Shown piece by piece: positions 55,822 through 64,000 of a stretch of DNA of 64,000 nucleotides. The notes beneath the pieces are model-generated. The model searched no databases. It was given only the letters and a program-made list of their open reading frames with translations, and was not told the DNA's origin. Position 1 is the first letter of the stretch. Each line of letters opens with the position of its first letter. The position numbers and the translations under genes were made by a program. The stretch is from contig QXXL01000008.1 of the NCBI GenBank assembly GCA_009911505.1, positions 1 to 64,000 of the forward strand. The letters run 5' to 3'. The stretch is from Lachnospiraceae bacterium. Its GTDB lineage: Bacteria > Bacillota > Clostridia > Lachnospirales > Lachnospiraceae.

Positions 55822-56820
55822 TTAGTGCTTATTAAAAAAACTTGATAATTGCTCCCTGTATTTGAATTGTTTTTCTTCCCCTTCTTCTGGCGCCAAATCC
55901 ACTTCATAAGTTGAATCTCCAATTACCAATGTGCCACAGCTATCCGATGCATAATAAGCCTCTACTATCTCACCATCATGTAATGTTGCTTTTAACCTGT
56001 AATCAAACGGACATCCGCCAAAATAATTCTTTGCCTTTTTCACCTTTTCTTTCATAATAATTTGAAACAGTTCTTTTTTTTCTTCATCAAGCGGCTGCCA
56101 TGAACCATCAATAAACGCTTCTAATTTTTTTATATTTTCCAACTTGCTTATATCCACAGTTTTCAGTTCTGCCATCCCCTTTACCACTTCTAAAAGGGAC
56201 TCTGATTTTGCAGATGCATAAATCTCTTCCTGATTTTCCTGCTGAATATCAAAATAATGCATGCCGTCGCTAAAACTTCTTATGTTTATTCCAATATAAT
56301 TGCCATGCCCATTTACCATGATACTGTACGCTTCAAATACGCAATCTGCATCTAACGGCAAAGTATCTGTATGCTCTTCTTCCTTCTGCAACTCTAATTT
56401 TGAGATTTCCCCGAAGAAATCCTTAATTTCTTCGGGGCTGCCTTCATACAAAACAGTTTCATTATAAAGAGTATATAAAAGGATTGAAAGTACATTACAT
56501 TCTGGTAGCTCTATCCTGTTTTCTTCATTGATTAAGACAAATTCCATATTGTCTGCATTCGGAATCCTTATTTTTTCTGAATAGGTCCCAAATTCAAAGC
56601 AATTCTCCAGAAATTCCGGAATACCTCCTTCAAGCTGTTTCTGGCTGTCTTCCTCTTTTTCTGTGAAATCTTCCTGCTCGCTTTCCCCCTCTTCATTCTC
56701 AGGACTTACCGTTTTTAACTCTTCCTGCAGAAAAGACGAATCATCCCCCTTACATGCACACAGAAAAAGACTCAGACTAAAAAAAGCCGCCAGAACAAAA
56801 GCCTTTTTTTGCACCTTCAT
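55822..56820 (-). CDS. Putative lipoprotein
   Basis: 332 aa. Signal peptide with a lipobox-like LFLCACK (Cys about 23). An acidic linker (about 35-65) leads to a mature domain with no clear family; one stretch, VKKAKNYFGGCPFDYRLKAT, LHDGEIVEAYYASDS, looks like a small secreted beta domain. Lies 20 bases after the secreted peptidase-like gene, likely one operon. Its end nearly touches the -35 box of promoter C. Confidence 0.75.
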   Translation of the reverse strand: MKVQKKAFVLAAFFSLSLFLCACKGDDSSFLQEELKTVSPENEEGESEQEDFTEKEEDSQKQLEGGIPEFLENCFEFGTYSEKIRIPNADNMEFVLINEENRIELPECNVLSILLYTLYNETVLYEGSPEEIKDFFGEISKLELQKEEEHTDTLPLDADCVFEAYSIMVNGHGNYIGINIRSFSDGMHYFDIQQENQEEIYASAKSESLLEVVKGMAELKTVDISKLENIKKLEAFIDGSWQPLDEEKKELFQIIMKEKVKKAKNYFGGCPFDYRLKATLHDGEIVEAYYASDSCGTLVIGDSTYEVDLAPEEGEEKQFKYREQLSSFFNKH

Positions 56821-56840
56821 ATCTACCCTCCATAAATACC

Positions 56841-58313
56841 CTAATCATTGCTCAAGCATTCGCCTGTCAGGCTATTCACCTGATAGGAGCTTCCATCTGT
56901 TAATCCAAAAACATAGGATGGTTCATATATTCCATCATTATCATTATCACAAAATGCAACATCAACATTTGAAGCCTCTGGTATTTCTGCCTCCACTGAT
57001 TCATCTTGTACAGCTGTCCTCAATACTTCACTGCCCTTCACCTCATTTTCCAGCACTTTTAAGGCATCTTTTAAAGACAACTGCGCAGTTCTTTGGGACG
57101 GAATCATTTCATATTCGTTATGGTTCACCAGACTTGAAACAACACCAGTATCATCTACAATTGCACTATAAAAATCGCCTTTTACCGGAATGCCATCAAA
57201 CGTATAATTATATGTTACATCATATGCCACCGTTTCTTCAATTTCATTTTGAGAATTTCCATCCAAATCTACCTCTGCCGCCACAATTTCCCTTATTTCT
57301 AAATTACCATTGTCAAAATCTGTGGTATTTACACCTTCAAACGCCTCATTGAGCCACTCAACAGATTTGTTTTCCGCTTCATCTGCAGTCATTTCCACGC
57401 CCTGATCCTTGACCTCTCCATTTAAAGTTGTCGTTCCACCATTATCGGATAAGACCGTTACATCCATATCTTCTTTCACGCGGACATCAATATCTGTAGC
57501 TTTGATTGTATAATTCGGAATTGCAATATCTATTCCATCCGTTTCCCCGCCAAGCTTTAAATTTGTCGCCAAATTTCTGGGCTGTGTCACCCCATTTGGT
57601 TTTGCGGATGAAAAACGGAGAATTGTTGTTGAACCGGCTCCAGGACGAGAATATGTACTCCCCGGGAATCCTTCAAACCTGGAATACTGCGCATTCCCTT
57701 TGTGTGTTAAAACCAGATAATTATTATTTCCGTATTTTTTATTTGCAAGAATCCAGGAACTTTTAACTGATTCACCAGTTTTCGCATATGACATAAAATA
57801 ATCTACCACTGCACCATCTTTTTTTGGTCCTGCTCCGGGAGCCTTCTCATGATAACCGCAAATCACCCTTACAGCTTTATCGCCTATCATGGCATTTGCA
57901 TATTGCCCGCGATTTTCATCGCCATACAATTGATAACATGCAGCCAGAAAAACAAATTCCAGATTGCTTCCTGACCATTTAAAATCTCCAATTTTGTAAA
58001 TATTAAAATCCACGCCACTTGCGGTTCCCCATAACCGCCCTGCTGTACTCCCATGGCTAGACCAGTATTTTATGGCTTTTGACTTTCTTTTAAAATGATT
58101 TAATGTTATCCCTGTTTTTTTATAAGTACTTTTATAAGACGAATCCTGCCCCTTTATGCCATCGACAAATTTTTTGCAATCAGACTTTCCTTCAAAGCTA
58201 TTGTTTTTAAACGCCTCCACTGTTTTTCCAGCTGCATATGACGGGGTAGTTCCTAATAATGAAACGCATACAACCATCGACAAAAAACCTGACAATTTTC
58301 TTTTTAATTTCAT
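56841..58313 (-). CDS. Secreted caspase-clan-like peptidase (DUF6345-like)
   Basis: 490 aa. Signal peptide (about 1-28, cut after SYA). The N-terminal domain (about 30-230) shows a His in KYWSSHGSTAGRLWG (about 87) and a Cys in FVFLAACYQLYG (about 126), the His-Gly and Ala-Cys pair of clan CD peptidases. The C-terminal part is acidic, with a DNDNDGIYEPSYVF segment, perhaps calcium-binding or inhibitory. The peptidase assignment rests on these motifs only. Divergent from the PadR operon. Confidence 0.6.
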   Translation of the reverse strand: MKLKRKLSGFLSMVVCVSLLGTTPSYAAGKTVEAFKNNSFEGKSDCKKFVDGIKGQDSSYKSTYKKTGITLNHFKRKSKAIKYWSSHGSTAGRLWGTASGVDFNIYKIGDFKWSGSNLEFVFLAACYQLYGDENRGQYANAMIGDKAVRVICGYHEKAPGAGPKKDGAVVDYFMSYAKTGESVKSSWILANKKYGNNNYLVLTHKGNAQYSRFEGFPGSTYSRPGAGSTTILRFSSAKPNGVTQPRNLATNLKLGGETDGIDIAIPNYTIKATDIDVRVKEDMDVTVLSDNGGTTTLNGEVKDQGVEMTADEAENKSVEWLNEAFEGVNTTDFDNGNLEIREIVAAEVDLDGNSQNEIEETVAYDVTYNYTFDGIPVKGDFYSAIVDDTGVVSSLVNHNEYEMIPSQRTAQLSLKDALKVLENEVKGSEVLRTAVQDESVEAEIPEASNVDVAFCDNDNDGIYEPSYVFGLTDGSSYQVNSLTGECLSND

Positions 58314-58551
58314 AATTCATTCTCCTTTAATTATACTTTTTAGTTGTTTTTTAATAAATCTTTCCTATATTTTACCAAAAAATCACTTCATTAATCACCA
58401 CCACCTTCCCAATTAGCATAAGGCAAAAATTTCTTAGAAACTAGCAATTATTTCCAGAGATAGAATGCTGCTGCCAAAAATACCAATTTCTATAATCAGA
58501 TTATAAGCAAAACAATATATATTGTCAACTATAATTTAGTTTTTCTAAATA

Positions 58552-58580
58552 TTGACTTTTCAAAATATATGTGTTATAAA
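58552..58580 (+). promoter_or_regulatory. Promoter of the PadR operon
   Basis: TTGACT (58552-58557), 17-base spacer, TATAAA (58575-58580), about 20 bases before the PadR start codon. The region 58314-58600 between divergent genes has no other gene. Confidence 0.75.
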
Positions 58581-58600
58581 TATAAAAGAGGAAATTATTT

Positions 58601-58957
58601 ATGGATAATAAAAGCAATTTTAGACGTGGCTCTGTGGAACTATTAGTACTCCATCTATTAAGCCAAAAAGATTATTATGGATACGAAATTTCACAAACAA
58701 TCAAGGAGCAGTCCGATTCTGTATTAAATATACCTGTTGGTTCTCTATATCCAGCGCTATATAAGCTGATTGACGCAGGTTATATTTCTGATTATAAAAG
58801 ACAGGTAGGACGCCGATCAACCCGGGTATATTACCATATTGAAGATTCCGGTATAAAACGTTTCAGTTCGCTGATTCAAGATTATAACTCCACTGTTACT
58901 GCTATACATCAGGTTCTGAACTATAAACCCCAAAATGGAGAAATGACAGATGACTGA
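58601..58957 (+). CDS. PadR-family transcriptional regulator
   Basis: 118 aa. Winged helix with the family signature SVELLVLHLLSQKDYYGYEI, PVGSLYPALYKLIDAGYISD. AGAGGA precedes ATG. Stop overlaps the next start by eight bases. Controls membrane or stress genes in other bacteria; here probably its own operon. Confidence 0.92.
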   Translation: MDNKSNFRRGSVELLVLHLLSQKDYYGYEISQTIKEQSDSVLNIPVGSLYPALYKLIDAGYISDYKRQVGRRSTRVYYHIEDSGIKRFSSLIQDYNSTVTAIHQVLNYKPQNGEMTDD

Positions 58958-59348
58958 CAATGAACAAATTATCCGTTCTTATATAAAAGAAGTAAAATGT
59001 CATTTTCCAGTCTACAAAGCACAGGAAAAAAAATTTGTTGACGACTTAGAAAATGCCATTATGGATTTTTCAAATGAAACCAAAGAATTTACATACAATG
59101 AATTACTTAACCGCTTTGGTTCGCCAAAGGATTTAGTTGCAAACTATTTATTAGAAGCAGATGCACAATATTTAAGCAAAGAAATACGCTATTCACACCA
59201 CATTAAGCTGATTTCAATATTTTCGGCAGGTATGCTTATCGTATCTCTTACTATTGTTATATTGTTGCAATATCTCTTCTACTATCATGCGCGCACATCC
59301 TACATATCTAGAGAAATAACTACAATAGAGGAGGAAAACAACAAATGA
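58950..59348 (+). CDS. DUF6120-like membrane protein
   Basis: 132 aa. Helical N-terminal domain (YIKEVKCHFPVYKAQEKKFV, LLNRFGSPKDLVANYLLEAD) resembling HAAS/DUF1700-like modules that sit next to PadR, then one membrane helix (about 90-113). Likely works with the PadR protein as a sensor or partner. Confidence 0.75.
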   Translation: MTDNEQIIRSYIKEVKCHFPVYKAQEKKFVDDLENAIMDFSNETKEFTYNELLNRFGSPKDLVANYLLEADAQYLSKEIRYSHHIKLISIFSAGMLIVSLTIVILLQYLFYYHARTSYISREITTIEEENNK

Positions 59349-59869
59349 CCCAATGTAATGTAAAGAAACTCTTTTATGCTGTAACAATATTAGCAATTAC
59401 CTTTATGCTTGTCACAGGGAATCATTCAAAAACAGTTTACGCAGCCGACACATCTGTATCATCTCAAGATGTAACTATAGAAAAAATCACAGATGATTTA
59501 TATTGTATTACAACCATTGAAACAACAATAAATGGCAGTTCGGATAAAAGTACTGCCGCCACACGTTCCTCTAAAACAAAATCAGGAAGTAAAACAGTCA
59601 AATATCAAAACAGCAACGGAACAACATTATGGTATGTAAAAGTATCTGGGGATTTTTCATATAACGGAAGCAGTTCTCGTTGCACCTCTGCATCTGTATC
59701 AGCAGCTTCTTACGACAAAAATTGGACAATTTCCAATAAAAGCAGCAGCAAATCAGGAAAAACTGCCACTGCTACTGCTACTGGCACATTAAACAAAAAC
59801 TCTTTGTTCAGCCAAACCATCACAAAAACTGTATCATTAAGTTGCTCTAAAAACGGCAAACTTTCATAA
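59345..59869 (+). CDS. Secreted small protein (DUF6147-like)
   Basis: 174 aa. Signal peptide (about 1-31) then a serine/threonine-rich beta domain: KTVKYQNSNGTTLWYVKVSG, DFSYNGSSSRCTSASVSAAS, and SLSCSKNGKLS at the end. Two cysteines may form a disulfide. Overlaps the previous gene by four bases. The family is common in gut Firmicutes, function unknown. Confidence 0.75.
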   Translation: MTQCNVKKLFYAVTILAITFMLVTGNHSKTVYAADTSVSSQDVTIEKITDDLYCITTIETTINGSSDKSTAATRSSKTKSGSKTVKYQNSNGTTLWYVKVSGDFSYNGSSSRCTSASVSAASYDKNWTISNKSSSKSGKTATATATGTLNKNSLFSQTITKTVSLSCSKNGKLS

Positions 59870-59871
59870 CA

Positions 59872-59920
59872 TAAAAAAATTATCGTAGGAGAATTATTTC
59901 TCTTCCGATAATTTTTTTAT
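59872..59920 (+). terminator. Bidirectional terminator after the PadR operon
   Basis: ATTATCG...CGATAAT with flanking A-run (59873-59879) and T-run (59911-59917). Confidence 0.85.
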
Positions 59921-59989
59921 GTTATTTTTTTCATGTAAACCAAATGGACATCTTACAAACGATCTCCTCGCCTTTCATGTTGGCTTCTC

Positions 59990-60754
59990 CTACGGTTTAA
60001 CCACACCCAGCAATACAAACCTGGCATCATTAAATTCGTAGCTGCATGTAGATAAGACCAGAATCCTGTCCGTGACTGCCGGGATAATTTCACTGCGGAA
60101 GCACGAGCGTTCTTTGGTCTTATCCATCCACTCTGTAAAATCCTGATCTGATGGAAAACCAATTTTCCATATTTCATCCTGGACGCTTGCCACATATCCC
60201 GCAAAAATTTCTATCTCATAGTTTTTATCGGGTGTCAATAAAAGGGCAATGGAATGGTCATTATAATACTCCTGCTTCTTATATGCCGTAAGTCCGGTAA
60301 ACATAGTGCCGTTTTTCATGTGATGCCCATAGATAATGCTGTTCCAGTCTGAGAAATCCGGCCTGTTCCGGCTGTCCAGGAAAATACAGCCTGCGCTGTT
60401 CCATTTTCCATCGAACAAATGATTCAGATAATACTGGTTATCCGCCCCCTGCACCACCGGGTAATTAATTGGCGTGTCTTCAATATAAATCCAAGCCACA
60501 ATATCCGGATTGATTTCGGCCAATGCCTCAAAATCCACGACCGGCCATCTGATATCCGGCCCGCTTTCTCCAGACTGACTCCCATCCTCGTTGTCTTCTG
60601 GAGCCTCATCAACCCAGACATACTGTTCTATCTCAGTATAGGAGGATTCGCCTTCCCCATATTCTTTCAGCTTCCAGTATACCTGAAAGACGCCTACCAG
60701 GAATATCCCTGTAAAAATTAAAATCAGTATGGTATATAATATTTTCTTTTTCAT
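59990..60754 (-). CDS. Class B sortase
   Basis: 254 aa. N-terminal membrane anchor (about 5-25). Catalytic His in IIYGHHMKNG (about 142), Cys in LSTCSYEF (about 236) and Arg in DARFVLLG. Transpeptidase that attaches surface proteins; class B enzymes occur in many Gram-positive conjugative elements. The stop of the integrase gene lies just before its start, so the two are coupled. Confidence 0.93.
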   Translation of the reverse strand: MKKKILYTILILIFTGIFLVGVFQVYWKLKEYGEGESSYTEIEQYVWVDEAPEDNEDGSQSGESGPDIRWPVVDFEALAEINPDIVAWIYIEDTPINYPVVQGADNQYYLNHLFDGKWNSAGCIFLDSRNRPDFSDWNSIIYGHHMKNGTMFTGLTAYKKQEYYNDHSIALLLTPDKNYEIEIFAGYVASVQDEIWKIGFPSDQDFTEWMDKTKERSCFRSEIIPAVTDRILVLSTCSYEFNDARFVLLGVVKP

Positions 60755-60760
60755 AATCCT

Positions 60761-61591
60761 TTACAGCCTGTTGGCCTTATTTTTCATCTCCTTTGCAGTA
60801 GGGTTGCTGTAAATCAAAGTAGTCTGTATGTTACTGTGCCCAGCCTGGTTGGCAATTTCGTGGATGGAATATCCGCTCTCCAGCGCATGTGAGCAAAAAT
60901 AGTGCCGCAGCGTTTTGGGTGTAATAACATCCGAATACTGGTTGAATATCTGATTGACCCTGGATGGAGCCATTTTCCCACTCTGTCTGCTGACAAAAAG
61001 ATATGGGCTTTCTGTTCTGCGTTCCTTCAGGTATTCCCGGATTGCATGGACAATTTTATCATTGAGATAGACCAGCCTCTGTTTATCCCCCTTTCCAATG
61101 ACGCGGATTTCTTTCGACACCAGATCCACCTGCTCCAGCAATAGATTGACGCATTCACTTCTCCGTAGCCCAGAATAGGCGTACAAAGTAACAAGCGCAT
61201 AATCCCGCTTGCTCCCTCCTTCCAGAAGCCTCTGCCGGAATGCATCTACCTCCTGCTTCGTGACAGTGCATGGATTCGCATATTGCATCTGCACCTTCAT
61301 GAAATCCGCCTTCAAGATAACCACCTCTGTCTGCACTCCCCTGCTTACCAGAAACTCATTCAGGCATCGTAATGCAGACAAATGATTATTTACCGATTTG
61401 GGGGCATAGCCTTTTATGTTCCGCATATAGGAAATATACTCCAGCACATTTGCACGATACAGCTGCGGCGGCGCATTCCCAAAGCTTGCGTCACACCATT
61501 TCAAATACTGACGGACATTCCGGGTATAGGTTTCTGTTGTGTTCTGCGACTTTCCCATCTTCTGTAAATACAAAATAAATTGATCTGTCAT
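60761..61591 (-). CDS. Tyrosine recombinase/integrase
   Basis: 276 aa. SAM-like core-binding N-terminal domain (about 1-90), then catalytic domain with Arg in YSGLRRSE, Lys in GKGDKQR, TPKTLRHYF (the usual His of H-x-x-R is Lys here), AGHSNIQTTL and nucleophile Tyr in TLIYSN. XerD-like size. Either the integrase of this or a nested element, or a XerC/D-type resolvase. Confidence 0.92.
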   Translation of the reverse strand: MTDQFILYLQKMGKSQNTTETYTRNVRQYLKWCDASFGNAPPQLYRANVLEYISYMRNIKGYAPKSVNNHLSALRCLNEFLVSRGVQTEVVILKADFMKVQMQYANPCTVTKQEVDAFRQRLLEGGSKRDYALVTLYAYSGLRRSECVNLLLEQVDLVSKEIRVIGKGDKQRLVYLNDKIVHAIREYLKERRTESPYLFVSRQSGKMAPSRVNQIFNQYSDVITPKTLRHYFCSHALESGYSIHEIANQAGHSNIQTTLIYSNPTAKEMKNKANRL

Positions 61592-61677
61592 CTTCTCACA
61601 CTCCTTCCTTATACTGTCTATTACACGATAAGGAAGACGTTATTACAACACAATCCGCCAAATTCCCCTTTGCTATT

Positions 61678-61791
61678 GATTATGTCTAACTCATTTCATC
61701 CGCAAAGTATGCTGATTATGTTTAACTCAGCACACAAAAATATAAGACTGACCCCTGCGAGTTAAACACAATTAACATTATGTTTAGGTTC
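61678..61791. repeat. Repeats upstream of the integrase, candidate arm/operator sites
   Basis: GATTATGTYTAACTC occurs directly at 61678-61692 and 61714-61728. An inverted near-copy GAGTTAAACACAATT lies at 61759-61773, and a fourth partial ATTATGTTTAGG at about 61778. The region 61592-62029 has no supported gene. Such clusters bind integrases or repressors. Confidence 0.55.
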
Positions 61792-62029
61792 TCAGGGATT
61801 TGATTTTTAAAGCCCATACTCATATCATCCTGATTTTTTATAATCCTCTTGATATTATTCTCCGTTGTAAATATAATAGGTATTGTGAATAAGGAAAAAA
61901 TGCTGTGAACTGTACCTCCACAAACAGAGCTGCCAAAAAACGAATCCTTTTCAGGGGGCAGGCTGCAATACTGTGCAAGGAGAACCGTATCTTCAGCATT
62001 CATCATCTTAAAGGAAAGGCGGTAAACGA

Positions 62030-62638
62030 ATGCCAAAACAATTCAAAGCTGCCAGACAAATCAATAAATTAAAGGCAGTCAAAGCAGCCGAAAAACTTGG
62101 CATATCCCAGCCGACGCTCAGTGCCTGGGAAAGCGAACGGAAGTCCCCATCCATAGACAGTCTGGAGAATATGGCAAACCTTTATGGAGTCACAACAGAT
62201 TTCCTGCTCGGGCGCTCCGCAACCCATACACCGGATTCCAAAAGACCCATCCCATTACAGGCGTTGCCGGCTTTTCATGGCAGGCCGGTATGGTCCGCCG
62301 CTTATGGATGGCTGCTGGTAAATGCTGCTGATAGGCTCCTGACTTTTCCAGATGGACATGCACTGCCATTTACAGATATGACTGGGGACTTATTTAGCCT
62401 GGCTCCCCCATTTTCAGAAACAGAGCCACCCAAAGGGCAACCTCTGTCCCGTTTTGAAGTCAGCGGCCAAAAAGAAATCTGGCTGGAGCCGATTTCTCCA
62501 GACTCAGGCTTGCGGGAGGAACTGCAAGGATGGTACCAGGTAAAAGCGCGCTATGTTGAAAATGAGTATGGCAACCGCTTCTATTTAGACACCTATGGAG
62601 CTAAATGGCTGGCATTCCCCTCGGAATCCAAAGCATAA
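62030..62638 (+). CDS. XRE-family regulator with C-terminal domain
   Basis: 202 aa. HTH at about 5-60 (KAAEKLGISQPTLSAWESER). The C-terminal part (about 85-200) is strand-rich, with WYQVKARYVENEYGNRFYLD and WLAFPSESKA. Divergent from the integrase, with the repeat cluster between, so a likely regulator of integration. Confidence 0.85.
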   Translation: MPKQFKAARQINKLKAVKAAEKLGISQPTLSAWESERKSPSIDSLENMANLYGVTTDFLLGRSATHTPDSKRPIPLQALPAFHGRPVWSAAYGWLLVNAADRLLTFPDGHALPFTDMTGDLFSLAPPFSETEPPKGQPLSRFEVSGQKEIWLEPISPDSGLREELQGWYQVKARYVENEYGNRFYLDTYGAKWLAFPSESKA

Positions 62639-62642
62639 ATAT

Positions 62643-62681
62643 ACTCCGATGTTCTGTGACAAACAGACTTCGGAGTTTTTG
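62643..62681 (+). terminator. Intrinsic terminator after the XRE gene
   Basis: ACTCCGA/TCGGAGT arms with a 20-base loop followed by TTTTTG on the plus strand. Confidence 0.75.
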
Positions 62682-62930
62682 ATTATTTATGCTTACTGAA
62701 CAGGCTGCCAAATATTCAGTTACAGCAATAAACATATTTGGTATGTCCAGCTATGTTATAAGGAGAAAACACTGTCAACTATATGCATCCCTCCATTTCC
62801 ACTTTTCTACATTTTCAAGACAATCCCCTGGTCCATACCCCTAAAATATACCTTCTGCTATTTCGCAAAAAATTTATATATTATAGAAGGGCACCCATAT
62901 CATGCCTATACTCTGTTACCCAATTTTATT

Positions 62931-63110
62931 TTACCTGCATTTCAGTATACTTTTTCCCAACTTTGTGCGGTGCATGAGCATCATCAAGGCCATTTTTATC
63001 TTAAACCTCAATGAAAACCGATGGTCAAGCATATCTCTTGACCGGTTCTCATATTCCTCTTTTGTCAGTTCCTCAAATACATTCCTTAACACTTCTTCCA
63101 TTTTCTGCAT
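62931..63110 (-). CDS. Small helical protein
   Basis: 59 aa. MQKMEEVLRNVFEELTKEEY, MLDHRFSLRFKIKMALMMLM. GAGGTG lies 8 bases before ATG. A palindrome TGGCATATTGTGCCA and a TATAAT-like box upstream could regulate it. Unrecognised. The gap 62682-62930 shows nothing else. Confidence 0.6.
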   Translation of the reverse strand: MQKMEEVLRNVFEELTKEEYENRSRDMLDHRFSLRFKIKMALMMLMHRTKLGKSILKCR

Positions 63111-63501
63111 AATTATGTCACCTCATTATGAATTATTACAGTTTGGCATATTGTGCCATATCTATAATTATAGTAACAATTCCTGGTCATAAAATATGAC
63201 ACATCATGATATTATTCTTTTCTGCCAAAAATGGAACTATTAATTTTTATGCAAAATTAAAGTTATTGCTCATCTACACCCCCCGCTTCTGTCAGAACTG
63301 TTTTCTTTATCGGATAAATAAGCCAAGTATGTATGCTTAATTATCCAGTTTCTTCCAAAATATATCTATATATTCGGCACAACACCTTCCTCTGTTTATA
63401 GTCATTTATAAATCCAGTCGCCTAAATAAATAGGTCAAAACCATAAAACGGGTTTTGACCTACCTACTATGCTGTATTTTTTCCAAATGTGTTATATTAT
63501 G
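63111..63501. other. Intergenic region with operator-like palindrome and terminator
   Basis: TGGCATATTGTGCCA near 63144-63158 (5-base arms) upstream of the 59-aa gene, and a 12-bp perfect inverted repeat TAGGTCAAAACC (63431-63442 with 63451-63462), probably the terminator of the acetyltransferase gene read leftwards. No other gene. Confidence 0.6.
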
Positions 63502-63999
63502 TTAAAGCAGTCTTAAAAGTTGTACCAACTCATGAGGCTCATCTGGATTTGATGTGGTCTGTCTGGTATCAAACTGCAAAAAACAATTGTTATGATAAAA
63601 TGACAACAGCTTCTCCTCATTTTCTGCTTCCAAAAATGTTACCATACCACCAAATACATATTGTGTTGCTTTAATTTTATCCCATGCCAGTTCAAGAAGT
63701 TCTGCACCAGTAATCAGTTTTCCATCATCTTCGGAATAATTTTTACCTAATTGTGCAATCAAATAGGCTGACATGGTATATGTATCTGAATCTTTATCCA
63801 ATTCACTTATCCGTAACAATTTTTTCTTTACCGTATTGCTTACAGTTTCACCCCTTATTGTCAATGGCTTTAAGGCAAGAGTAAAATACCCCAACAATTT
63901 TCCGTCAGCAACAGAAAATACAAGATATGTGACGGACTGGTTCTTTTTCGTAAATTCAATGGAACTGTATTTCAAAAAACGTTCCACATCCGGGTTCAT
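63502..63999 (-). CDS. GNAT acetyltransferase, cut by window edge
   Basis: At least 165 residues, N-terminus missing: the first visible codon (ATG at 63999) is probably internal, since related proteins begin with an extra strand before the segment NPDVERFLKYSSIEF. GNAT core: VTYLVFSVADGKLLGYFTLA, and ATQYVFGGMVTFLEAENEEK toward the end. Related toxins are paired with DUF1778 antitoxins, which would lie outside the window. Confidence 0.7.
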   Translation of the reverse strand: MNPDVERFLKYSSIEFTKKNQSVTYLVFSVADGKLLGYFTLALKPLTIRGETVSNTVKKKLLRISELDKDSDTYTMSAYLIAQLGKNYSEDDGKLITGAELLELAWDKIKATQYVFGGMVTFLEAENEEKLLSFYHNNCFLQFDTRQTTSNPDEPHELVQLLRLL

Positions 64000-64000
64000 C

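Noticed and set aside
61722..62036. 104-codon minus-strand frame over the repeat cluster
   Set aside because: No good start site, overlaps the XRE gene start, and contains the repeat motifs; most likely non-coding.

Overview
The window looks like the chromosome of a spore-forming, low-GC Gram-positive of the Lachnospiraceae/Clostridia type. It carries an alpha/beta-type small acid-soluble spore protein, the LL-diaminopimelate aminotransferase route to lysine and peptidoglycan, a HisA of the kind otherwise typical of eukaryotes, and Gram-positive promoters and ribosome binding sites. Nothing names a species. No tRNA, rRNA or CRISPR array was seen.

Bases 1 to about 9,150 are ordinary chromosome, all on the minus strand: an OmpR-type response regulator, a membrane protein, a secreted lytic transglycosylase, a spore DNA-protecting protein, then a compact run rsuA-like / hisA / glnA / ANTAR regulator / dapF / dapL / nfo.

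From about 9,590 rightwards the content is that of a large mobile element. At the left are three tandem large serine recombinases, a conjugative-transposon-type HTH protein with a small sigma factor, an XRE regulator, and an actin-type partition pair (ParM/ParR) with iteron-like repeats. The body is organised as three long minus-strand transcription units. Unit A (about 25.85 to 18.19 kb) carries a primase-like protein, a possible single-strand annealing protein, a RecD2-like helicase and a YqaJ-type nuclease. Unit B (about 38.30 to 26.21 kb) carries SSB, a MoxR-type AAA+ ATPase, a metallopeptidase-VWA protein, a second AAA+ ATPase, a DNA methylase and many acidic unknowns. Unit C (about 55.78 to 44.97 kb) carries an NAD-dependent DNA ligase, two YkgJ-type cysteine-cluster proteins, a YodL-domain protein and many unknowns. 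Each unit begins with a consensus sigma-70 promoter (17-bp spacer) followed by the same leader: an ATATCAG box at the start site, a variable-sequence hairpin, an ACAGTGTC box about 39 nt further on, and an intrinsic terminator. More terminators follow with no room for promoters before the next genes. This three-copy leader is the most interesting signal in the window and suggests coordinated antitermination of the element's operons.

Between 38.3 and 45 kb are control and accessory genes: two XRE regulators (one frameshifted), a ribbon-helix-helix gene with a repeat-bearing promoter and an oriT-like inverted repeat, a likely Imm51 immunity gene, and duplicated small HTH genes. From 55.8 to 64 kb lie a lipoprotein, a secreted protein with caspase-clan-like motifs, a PadR operon, a class B sortase, a tyrosine integrase, another XRE regulator and a GNAT acetyltransferase cut by the window edge. 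No relaxase, coupling protein or type IV secretion ATPase is visible, so either the element continues beyond the window or it is not self-transmissible. Three genes (VWA protein, XRE repressor, one unknown in unit C) each appear to lack a single base, which may be real decay or assembly error.
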